Assembly: GCA_023382675.1 (NCBI GenBank)
Contig: JAHDWN010000004.1
Span: 94,750 to 158,749, forward strand
DNA length: 64,000 nt
Reading direction: 5' to 3'
DNA from: Anaerolineae bacterium
GTDB taxonomy: Bacteria; Chloroflexota; Anaerolineae; Aggregatilineales; Phototrophicaceae
Part shown: positions 19,393 to 26,360 of the stretch, in pieces
How positions within the stretch are numbered: position 1 is the stretch's first letter
Layout: every line of letters begins with the position of its first letter
Translations under genes and position numbers: made by a program
Notes under the pieces: model-generated
The model's database searches: none
Told to the model about the DNA's origin: nothing
The model's input: the letters and a program-made list of their open reading frames with translations, nothing else

Positions 19393-21093
19393 TTACTCAT
19401 CCGCAAACCAGCGAAAATCAATGTCGGGGAACAGATGATCCTGCTCGAAAAGCTCGTTCGCGTAGGCAGGGTCGAGTTTCCCTGTTTCCAACCCGCCCGC
19501 CAGTTTATCAAAACGCTCGTAATGCTGATTGAACCGCTGAATGGCGTATTCGCGCGCCTGGCCTGTCGTGACCTGGAACTGCCAGTCCGAACTTTGCATG
19601 AGTAATGCCTCACGTGCGGTCTGATTCAAGACGGCGCGTTCATCCTCGTCAGGCACCTGAAAGCGCGCAGCAAGCGCGGCCATGCGCGCTTCGGCCTCAT
19701 GCAGCGGCTGCCACATCCAGTGATTTTCGGCATTGTCCCAGACGAAGTGCTCGCCGCCTGCGCCCCACGAGCCTTCGGGCAGACTCAAGACTTCGGTCGG
19801 CGGATGCGCCGTCAGGTAGGCGCTGACTGTCATCAAATCAATCGTTTTGTCCGTAGCGAGATAGCGCAGAACTTTTCCCAGCCACTGCACGCCTTCGAAC
19901 CACCAGTGACCGAACAGTTCCGTATCATAGGTGGAAGCGACCAGACCATGACAACCGGTTTTTTGCGCATATTCACGGATAAGATCGCCGACCAGATGGA
20001 CGTAGTGCTCAGCGTGTTGATCGACCTTGGAGGCAGCCCACTCCGGATGATAAACATCTTTCTGGCTGAGATCGATTTGCTTGCCGGTGACACGCCAATA
20101 CTGCATGCCGCTCGTCCCGGCCTTGCGATGGAATTCACGATAATCAAAATCGCCGGGATAGCCCCAGTCGGCGCTCCACACTTGCTGCCCTGTCCGGCTG
20201 TTGCGGCCAATAACCGCTACGCCTGAATGGGTGACGGCCTGGCTGCCTGTGGCGGTATCCGCCACGTAGTAGGCTGAAAAAGTCGTCGCGGAACGCTCCG
20301 GGCTGGAAGCTGCGCTGGACATCGGCAGCACATAGCGCCGTTTGACCGTACCATAGGGGCCAATGACATCACCGCCCGCAACACCCACAGGTTGGCCGCC
20401 TGTAATGAGATGAGTCTCACTAAAAAACAGGCGTAGATTCTGTTCGGCCAGGAAATGCTCCAACCCGGGGCGGACATGTTCGGCGTCAGCATAATAAGCT
20501 GGACGGTAAGCGCATTCGGGCAACCAGAAGCTGGTGGGCGTTTTGCCGAAGAGCCGTTCATAGCTGCGAATCCCCGTCTTGATCTGCGCACGGATTGTGC
20601 TGTCCCGCGCCATCAGCGGAAGATATGGATGCGTTGCAGTGCTGGCGATGATTTCGATGTAGCCTGCATCCTGCAAGCGTCGGAATGCGCCGATAATGTC
20701 ACGTTCGAACCGCTCGTTAAAAGCGGTCTTGATCATGGTATAGAGGCTTTTGTACCACTCCGCCAGATACCGCAAGTGACTATCGGCGCTTTCCGGCGAC
20801 TCGAAATAGGCAATATCACTCGTCGCAGCGGCGATCCGCATATCCAGATAGTCGTCAAGATGTTGCAGAACCAGCGGATCACTGAGCTGCTCGGCGAGCA
20901 CAGGTGTAAAGCCGATGTTCAATCGGAAATCTACACCTTCGTCTGTAAGGTCATATAGAACGCTGAGAAGAGGAATATAGGTCTCGACAGCCGCTTCATG
21001 GATCCACTCTTCGCCATGCGGCCAGCGCCCTGATAAGCGAACATAGGGAAGATGACTGTGCAACACCAGCGTGAATGCGCCCAGTGAGGTCAA
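19393..21093 (-). CDS. GH57 1,4-alpha-glucan branching enzyme
   Basis: A 566-residue family GH57 enzyme with a C-terminal DUF1957-type domain. Visible catalytic features are the HSH motif (residues 12-14), the nucleophile Glu193 in SFWLPECAYRP, and the acid/base Asp390 in STYDTELFGHWW. It introduces alpha-1,6 branches into glycogen made by GlgA. Bacterial GlgB is usually GH13; the GH57 form is found in Thermotogae, cyanobacteria, Chloroflexota and archaea. The start is TTG at 21093, preceded by AGGAGAG. It is the first gene of the glycogen operon. Confidence 0.92.
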   Translation of the reverse strand: MTSLGAFTLVLHSHLPYVRLSGRWPHGEEWIHEAAVETYIPLLSVLYDLTDEGVDFRLNIGFTPVLAEQLSDPLVLQHLDDYLDMRIAAATSDIAYFESPESADSHLRYLAEWYKSLYTMIKTAFNERFERDIIGAFRRLQDAGYIEIIASTATHPYLPLMARDSTIRAQIKTGIRSYERLFGKTPTSFWLPECAYRPAYYADAEHVRPGLEHFLAEQNLRLFFSETHLITGGQPVGVAGGDVIGPYGTVKRRYVLPMSSAASSPERSATTFSAYYVADTATGSQAVTHSGVAVIGRNSRTGQQVWSADWGYPGDFDYREFHRKAGTSGMQYWRVTGKQIDLSQKDVYHPEWAASKVDQHAEHYVHLVGDLIREYAQKTGCHGLVASTYDTELFGHWWFEGVQWLGKVLRYLATDKTIDLMTVSAYLTAHPPTEVLSLPEGSWGAGGEHFVWDNAENHWMWQPLHEAEARMAALAARFQVPDEDERAVLNQTAREALLMQSSDWQFQVTTGQAREYAIQRFNQHYERFDKLAGGLETGKLDPAYANELFEQDHLFPDIDFRWFADE

Positions 21094-21153
21094 AATCCGG
21101 CTCTCCTAAAAGTCTGCGTTTTAACAGAACTGGTTGCTATTTTAACTACTCTC

Positions 21154-22461
21154 TCAACCACCACGCAAACTATGGCCCTGTGGCTGTAGCTGTGGGTTTG
21201 CAGGCATAGCGGACTGGGTATCAGGCTTGCGCTGCCCGGATGCCAACCCCAACGCCAACACACCGGAGAGGCTGCCCAAAACAGCGATCATGTGGAAAGC
21301 AGTAGTCAGGCTGAAATGATCGGACACGATGCCAATGGCGACGCCGCCCAACGCGCCAGTCGCGAAGATGAAGCCAAGCGCAGCGCCCGATGCAAAGCCT
21401 TTACGCACAGGCAGCACCCGCTGAACTTCGCCGACAATGATGCCGTGCGGCGCGCCGGTCAAACCGCCAGCGACGACCACGGCGACCAGTGCAGCCACCC
21501 CGTCCAGATGTGGCAGCAGCCAGAAGACCGGCGCGCCCAGCAGCATGGGCACGACGATGAGCGAACGGCTCCCAAGTCGGTCGACCAGGCTGCTTGCAGC
21601 AACACCCGCCATCGCGCCAGCAATCCAGTAGAGGCTCGTGACTACGCCGTACTGGGTCGGCGTCCAACCTTTTTCGAGAAAGAGCACCGGCATGAAGGGC
21701 ACCGCGCCGGGATGCGTCAGGCTGCGCAGTGCAATGACCAGTGCGAACAACAGGAGCGCGCGTACTTGCAGCGGTTGGCGTGTCCCCTCCCCACTTTCGC
21801 TAGGCGCATGGGTGTCCCTATGCTGCTGCTTGTTGGGTAGAGAGAGCATCATCACCAGGCAAGCTGGCACGAGCAAAACCGCCAGCATCAGCAGTGGAAG
21901 AACACTCCCGCCTTCATACATCAGGCCGTTAAAAGCAGGCCCCAACGCCACTGCAAAGCGGTCGATATGGGTTGTCGTTCGGTCGAGTAACCAGCCGGTC
22001 GTCGTCGGCCCGAGGGCAGCGCCCATATAACCTGCCAGGAAAAAGAGCGAGAGATTGCGCGCCGTTTTACCCTGACGGGCTGCCTCGCTGGCGTGCATGA
22101 CCCCAATCGGGTGAAAGGCAGCACTGCCAAGCGGCGTGATCATGTAGAGGAGCAGGATCAAAACGTACTCCTTCGTCAACGCGGCGATCACGAACGTCAA
22201 CAGCAGCAGCGACACCGTCCACATCACGCCGAAGACTGCCAGCCTGCGTCCGCCACTCTTATCCGCCATCCAGCCAAAAAGCGGCTGGCTCAGCCCATGA
22301 ACCATCGAATACACACTGGCCGCCAGACCGATCTGAGTTTTTGAGAGCGGCATGATATACGCGCTGAGAAAAGCGAAGACCACCGGCCCCATGCTGTTGA
22401 AAATGTCGATCACAAAATGAGCCAGGGCGACAGCTTGCAAGCGGGATGCACGACGCAGCAT
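21154..22461 (-). CDS. MFS transporter (fosmidomycin-resistance-like)
   Basis: A 435-residue major facilitator protein with about twelve helices. Its N-terminal half, with AHFVIDIFNSMGPVVFAFLS and then ADKSGGRR in the loop between helices 2 and 3, resembles the Fsr (fosmidomycin resistance) branch. It is therefore probably a drug or metabolite:proton exporter. It is divergent from the Crp/Fnr-type regulator at 22645, with a shared 183-bp region that holds an inverted repeat, so control by that regulator is possible. Substrate is unknown. Confidence 0.85.
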   Translation of the reverse strand: MLRRASRLQAVALAHFVIDIFNSMGPVVFAFLSAYIMPLSKTQIGLAASVYSMVHGLSQPLFGWMADKSGGRRLAVFGVMWTVSLLLLTFVIAALTKEYVLILLLYMITPLGSAAFHPIGVMHASEAARQGKTARNLSLFFLAGYMGAALGPTTTGWLLDRTTTHIDRFAVALGPAFNGLMYEGGSVLPLLMLAVLLVPACLVMMLSLPNKQQHRDTHAPSESGEGTRQPLQVRALLLFALVIALRSLTHPGAVPFMPVLFLEKGWTPTQYGVVTSLYWIAGAMAGVAASSLVDRLGSRSLIVVPMLLGAPVFWLLPHLDGVAALVAVVVAGGLTGAPHGIIVGEVQRVLPVRKGFASGAALGFIFATGALGGVAIGIVSDHFSLTTAFHMIAVLGSLSGVLALGLASGQRKPDTQSAMPANPQLQPQGHSLRGG

Positions 22462-22530
22462 GGCGATGCCTCGGGATTATCAGGTGGATGAGTTCCGATC
22501 ATCTCCCTTTCTACCCACCCTGTCAACGAC

Positions 22531-22558
22531 CTTTTCTGTTGGCTGAACAACAGAAAAG
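22531..22558. repeat. Perfect 10-bp inverted repeat between MFS and Crp/Fnr genes
   Basis: CTTTTCTGTT at 22531-22540 and AACAGAAAAG at 22549-22558 are perfect inverted copies around an 8-nt spacer. Its place in the divergent region, upstream of both start codons, fits an operator for the neighbouring Crp/Fnr regulator, but the core does not match the E. coli CRP or FNR consensus. It could also form an RNA hairpin. Confidence 0.55.
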
Positions 22559-22573
22559 CGCTGTAATCCTGGT

Positions 22574-22602
22574 TTAACCTGCATATGATTATGTTGTATA
22601 GA
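22574..22602 (+). promoter_or_regulatory. Candidate promoter of the Crp/Fnr-type gene
   Basis: TTAACC (22574-22579) and TATAGA (22597-22602) are separated by 17 bp, each matching the consensus at four of six positions. It lies directly after the inverted repeat and 43 bp before the chosen start codon. Confidence 0.35.
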
Positions 22603-22644
22603 AAACAAGCGCGCACATTTGTCGTTAGGGCAGGAAGCACACTC

Positions 22645-23442
22645 ATGATTTACACACTCAGAGCGGATAGAAATGTGATCGTCCCTCATTTTCAGGAGGG
22701 AAGTGACGAAGTTCCGCACATCAAGTCCAGGACAGGCACGTTGTACGCCGTGAATAATCATCCCGCCTCTATCTTGTTTGCCGGCCTCTCGCCAGAGCAG
22801 ATCGAAATCGTGGGTCGCACGATGCGCATCAGCCCGTATGCACGCCGCAATTTTGTGTTTCACGCGGGCGAGATCGCCGAGAGCCTGTACATTGTCTACG
22901 AGGGGGTGGTGAAGAACGTCTACACCAACGCACGCGGTGACGAGCAAATTCTCGGCATTTTTCAGGCGGGCGATATTTTCGGCGAACTGTTCCTGGGAAA
23001 GTACATGCATAGAATCGGAACGGCGAGCGCCGTTACCAGTGCAGTCGTCGCATCGCTGACGAGAAACGATCTTGAGCGGTTGATCGAGCAGATTCCGCGC
23101 ATCGGCATCAATTTCATCCAACATCTTGCCGACGAGCAGCGCGAGACTCTGGCGCGAATGCACGCAATGCGCCAGGCCAATGCCCGCAACCGCTTGATGG
23201 GTACACTCTTGACGCTGGCACGGCGCTCATATCGCGCTTCCGATGAATGGTTTGACCTCCCACCCGGCATCACCCAGGCGGATATCGCCAACGTTGCCGG
23301 ATTGAACCGGAGCACCGCCAGCCTGCTGATCAATGACCTCCGGCGCGATGGCATTCTCGGCGGAACAGGCCGTCTTCTGACCATCAACCGCAGACGGGTG
23401 GAGCATATTCTCGAAACGGAAGGACTGGAGATTCTAGAGTGA
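22645..23442 (+). CDS. Crp/Fnr-family transcription regulator
   Basis: A regulator of 265 residues with an N-terminal cyclic-nucleotide-binding-type beta-barrel and a C-terminal winged helix. The barrel shows IFQAGDIFGELFLGKYMHRIGT and the DNA-binding part shows ITQADIANVAGLNRSTASLLINDL, a typical Crp recognition helix. There are no FNR-type N-terminal cysteines. The canonical Arg-Ser/Thr phosphate cassette of cAMP-binding Crp is only loosely matched (HRIGTAS), so the ligand is uncertain. A frame opens at 22585, but ATG 22645 has AGGAAG upstream and is preferred. The 30-residue N-terminal extension before the barrel is unusual. Confidence 0.88.
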   Translation: MIYTLRADRNVIVPHFQEGSDEVPHIKSRTGTLYAVNNHPASILFAGLSPEQIEIVGRTMRISPYARRNFVFHAGEIAESLYIVYEGVVKNVYTNARGDEQILGIFQAGDIFGELFLGKYMHRIGTASAVTSAVVASLTRNDLERLIEQIPRIGINFIQHLADEQRETLARMHAMRQANARNRLMGTLLTLARRSYRASDEWFDLPPGITQADIANVAGLNRSTASLLINDLRRDGILGGTGRLLTINRRRVEHILETEGLEILE

Positions 23443-23462
23443 GGTTGTGGAGGTTTTGACGA

Positions 23463-24629
23463 ATGCGGCAGAGATTTCCTATTGTCAGTCATCTCATTTT
23501 AGTGCTGAGCATAAGCTGGCTGGCCCTGGGGCACAGCACACGGGCACAGTCAACCTGTGATGATCCCTTCGAGGGACAAAGCGTCTACTTCAACACAGCT
23601 TACTGGGAGCGCACCGATTTCTGCCAGCACAGCATTGCCTATGATGAAGTGCTCTCCGGCGGGCCGCCGCCCGATGGCATCCCGCCGATTGACAATCCTC
23701 AATTCGAGAGCATCGATGTAGCAGAGACCTGGCTTCAGCCACAATCGCCCGTTCTGGCCGTCGAACTCGATAGCGAAGCACGCGCCTATCCCCTCGCGAT
23801 CTTAACGTGGCACGAGATCGTCAACGATACCATTGGCAGCGTTCCGGTTGCGGTGACGTTCTGCCCCTTGTGCAACAGTGCTTTTGTCTTCGACAGGCGC
23901 GTCGGCGATGACGTTCTGCGCTTCGGCGTGTCAGGTAATTTGCGCAACAGCAATCTGATTATGTGGGATGATCAAACACAAAGTTGGTGGCAGCAGTTTA
24001 CCGGCGAAGCGGTCGTCGGATCATATCTCGGCACACAGTTGACACAGTACCCGGCGATCATTACGGGCTTCGGCGCGTTCGTTGAACAATACCCAGATGG
24101 CCTAGTGCTCTCGCGGGATACCGGTTTCGGTCGCAGTTATGGCACAAATCCATATGTCAACTACGACCAGTCAACCGATCCCTTCCTGTTTGCCAGCCCG
24201 CTGGATCGCCGACTGCCGGCGACAGAGCATGTTCTCGCAGGCTTCATCGGCAGTACCGGCGTCGCCTACCCGTTTCCTGTCTTGCGCGCGGAAAAAGTAA
24301 TCAACGACGTGGTCAACGACGTGCCCGTGCTCGCCCTCTGGCAGAGTGGTTCAGCCAGTGCGCTCGGCGGTGCGAGCATCGATGACTCGGAGGACATTGG
24401 CTGGGCGGCTCTTTACCGCCGCGAGATCAATGGGCAAATTCTGACGTTCACGAATGACGTCGCGGGCGTTATCCGCGACCAGGAAACCAGCACGATCTGG
24501 AATGCGTTTGGCGAGGCCATCGAGGGCGAGCTTGCGGGTGCTCAGCTTGAACGGATGATTGCCGCGCCGCACTTCTGGTTTGCCTGGGCCGCGTTCGACG
24601 TTGAGACGATCATTTATGGCAGCGACTGA
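23463..24629 (+). CDS. DUF3179 domain-containing secreted protein
   Basis: A 388-residue protein with an N-terminal signal peptide (hydrophobic residues 9-23, cleavage near TRAQS). The DUF3179 core is clear: ARAYPLAILTWHEIVNDTIG then VAVTFCPLCNSAFVFDR with its CPLC pair, and a Gly/Ser-rich middle. The family is widespread in Chloroflexota and marine bacteria and its function is unknown; the CxxC suggests a metal or redox role. It starts 20 bp after the regulator gene and is followed by a strong hairpin, so the two may be co-transcribed. Confidence 0.87.
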   Translation: MRQRFPIVSHLILVLSISWLALGHSTRAQSTCDDPFEGQSVYFNTAYWERTDFCQHSIAYDEVLSGGPPPDGIPPIDNPQFESIDVAETWLQPQSPVLAVELDSEARAYPLAILTWHEIVNDTIGSVPVAVTFCPLCNSAFVFDRRVGDDVLRFGVSGNLRNSNLIMWDDQTQSWWQQFTGEAVVGSYLGTQLTQYPAIITGFGAFVEQYPDGLVLSRDTGFGRSYGTNPYVNYDQSTDPFLFASPLDRRLPATEHVLAGFIGSTGVAYPFPVLRAEKVINDVVNDVPVLALWQSGSASALGGASIDDSEDIGWAALYRREINGQILTFTNDVAGVIRDQETSTIWNAFGEAIEGELAGAQLERMIAAPHFWFAWAAFDVETIIYGSD

Positions 24630-24659
24630 GCGCAGAGGGAGTAAGCCACAAGGAAAACA

Positions 24660-24685
24660 AAAGGCGGGCCCCACAGCCCGCCTTT
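24660..24685. terminator. Terminator hairpin after the DUF3179 gene
   Basis: AAAGGCGGGC (24660-24669) and GCCCGCCTTT (24676-24685) form a perfect 10-bp GC-rich stem with a 6-nt loop. On the plus strand it ends the DUF3179 transcript, using the terminal TTT of the stem. On the minus strand it is followed by a T-rich stretch, so it can serve the small minus-strand gene at 24713 as well. Confidence 0.75.
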
Positions 24686-24712
24686 GAAGCATCGTCTGGC
24701 GCTATATCGATC

Positions 24713-24865
24713 TCATGCTTGCCAGTGAGGATAATGCCCCAAACCAGCGCGTTTCAACTGCGTCTCTGGTGAATACAGCCGATCGCGGATCCGAAGCACG
24801 AGATCAAAAATCATCACTGCGGCGGACATCATCAGCGTGGTCAGGATACCCACTGCCAGGATCAT
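24713..24865 (-). CDS. Small single-helix membrane protein (hypothetical)
   Basis: A 50-residue frame starting MILAVGILTTLMMSAAVMIFDLVLRIRDRLYSPETQLKRAG: one hydrophobic helix at residues 1-24 followed by a basic cytoplasmic-type tail. AGGAGT lies 10 nt before the ATG at 24865. An ATG at 24883 with AAGGTG upstream would add 6 residues. Two good start contexts, an amphipathic layout and the terminator downstream favour a real gene, but I recognise no family. The layout, a helix followed by IRDRLYSPE, recalls the N-terminus of binding-protein-dependent permeases, which could mean a fragment. Confidence 0.5.
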   Translation of the reverse strand: MILAVGILTTLMMSAAVMIFDLVLRIRDRLYSPETQLKRAGLGHYPHWQA

Positions 24866-25075
24866 CGATAGTACTCCTGTCATAACACACCTTACCCGCC
24901 TAACTGTGCTTACTGTACATATGGACTCACATCGCCCCAAATCAGGCGACGCATTGTTAAGACATATTTAAGGATAATCGACTTCTCTTAAAAGTAAAGC
25001 GGGGAGCTTGCTTTTTAGCGAGGGGAGGGGGCAAGCAGTGGGAGCGCTGGGGGCACCCCCACACATGCGTGAGTC

Positions 25076-26119
25076 TTATTGACCGAAGAGCGGGATAACG
25101 ACTTCACCCGGATTGACCAGGATCACTTGATCGACTGCAAACCAGCCCTCCATGGTGCTGCCATCGACACAGGTGGCCTCGATGTAATACCAGTTCGCCG
25201 GTCGCGTATCCTGTGAGAGAATCGGATAGAACGCATCGCCCTGCACACCACAGACGACATCGGCACCGTCTTGCGCTGCGGCGCGCATCAAGCTCCCCGT
25301 AAATCCAATGTAGACCCTGGGTGCGATGATTTCTCCCTGCACGGGCACGACAGTAACGCCGCGCAAGTCACCGCGCAGTACGACAAAACCATTGTTGACC
25401 CAGCCACGCAGCCCGCCAGCCTCGACGTACCACCACAGTTGATCGCTGCTATCCCGCAATTCGTCATCGCTGCGACCGAGCACGATCAAACGTGTACCGC
25501 CATCGACAATCGCTACAGGCGTATATTCGACGCCCGGTCCTGACCGCTTGAAAAGGTTATCCGTGTTGACGATGGCATATCCCGAAAGCGACTCGGCGAG
25601 GCCCGGAGCATTGGTCGGGCGCGGTGGGATGCCACCCGGTGGGACTGAAGGCGCAGTCGAACCGTCGGCGCTGGCGAGCAGTTCCAACAATCCTAGATCA
25701 GCCGCAATATCGAAGAGCACGCTGGCGGAGGGTAGATCGGTACAACGCCCGACGACCAGATAGAGCAGCGGTTGTGCCGCGACCGTCTCCGCCTCAGTCG
25801 TGATGCTAAGGACAATCGGGTTGGCTTCGGGCGTGGTCGTCCAGGCAACACGCTCGCCATCCGCCCAGGCAAAGCTGCTGCTGGTCGGGCGTGCGATCCG
25901 GTTCTCGTACAGAAGCGTGCCGACTCCGTCGCGCGCACGAACGACCACGACCTCCGAATCCTCAAACGCGATCTCACCACCCCGACTCGTGAAGCCTGCG
26001 CAGTCCACGCTCAACGCCAGGTCGCTCGCAGTTGCCGCCGAGGCAGTACCTGCCAGCCCAAATACAAGCAGCATGGCGACACAGACCAGAATATTGATGA
26101 ATGGCCAATACGGTTTCAT
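25076..26119 (-). CDS. Secreted SH3-domain protein
   Basis: A 347-residue exported protein with a signal sequence (residues 5-28, ending GTASAATAS). The first half contains an unassigned beta-rich domain with a conserved-looking VDCAGFTSRGGEIAF opening. A Pro-rich linker (PSVPPGGIPPRPTNAPG) leads to a bacterial SH3 domain (VNTDNLFKRSGPGVEYTPVAIVDGGTRLIVLGR) ending in WVNNGFVVLRGDL. SH3b domains often bind cell-wall peptides. The start at 26119 (MKPYWPFIN) follows AGGGGGAA; a longer frame to 26170 is not supported. This type of protein is common in Anaerolineae. Its partner is not evident. Confidence 0.75.
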   Translation of the reverse strand: MKPYWPFINILVCVAMLLVFGLAGTASAATASDLALSVDCAGFTSRGGEIAFEDSEVVVVRARDGVGTLLYENRIARPTSSSFAWADGERVAWTTTPEANPIVLSITTEAETVAAQPLLYLVVGRCTDLPSASVLFDIAADLGLLELLASADGSTAPSVPPGGIPPRPTNAPGLAESLSGYAIVNTDNLFKRSGPGVEYTPVAIVDGGTRLIVLGRSDDELRDSSDQLWWYVEAGGLRGWVNNGFVVLRGDLRGVTVVPVQGEIIAPRVYIGFTGSLMRAAAQDGADVVCGVQGDAFYPILSQDTRPANWYYIEATCVDGSTMEGWFAVDQVILVNPGEVVIPLFGQ

Positions 26120-26279
26120 CGCAGCGTTCCCCCTTAAACTCAGATTTTGTAAAATAGTCACTGATACCATTTTCCTACGAAAGAGAGAGATATGCTAATG
26201 AAGGAAAAGGTTTAGTCAGAACCATCGTAGGGGGAGCGTCGAGTAGACAGCCTTGACCTGTGCTATGCTGTGGCTGTCT

Positions 26280-26297
26280 GTGGGGACTGCTCCCCAC
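26280..26297. repeat. Short GC hairpin in the recJ downstream region
   Basis: GTGGGGA (26280-26286) and TCCCCAC (26291-26297) pair perfectly around 4 nt. It lies just beyond the recJ terminator on the minus strand and upstream of the SH3-protein gene. It may be a second terminator stem or part of the SH3 gene's leader. Confidence 0.45.
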
Positions 26298-26322
26298 ATC
26301 CTCACAGGCAAGGCTTCCCCTG

Positions 26323-26360
26323 AAACCAAGCGCTCCCTTTCCCCGGGAGCGTTTGGTTTT
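26323..26360 (-). terminator. Terminator of recJ
   Basis: AAACCAAGCGCTCCC at 26323-26337 pairs with GGGAGCGTTTGGTTT at 26345-26359 with only one G-T pair, giving a 15-bp stem and a 7-nt loop. The stem abuts the recJ stop codon (26359-26361) so closely that it overlaps it. The minus-strand continuation is not T-rich, but the stem's own A/T end gives a U-rich foot. Confidence 0.65.
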
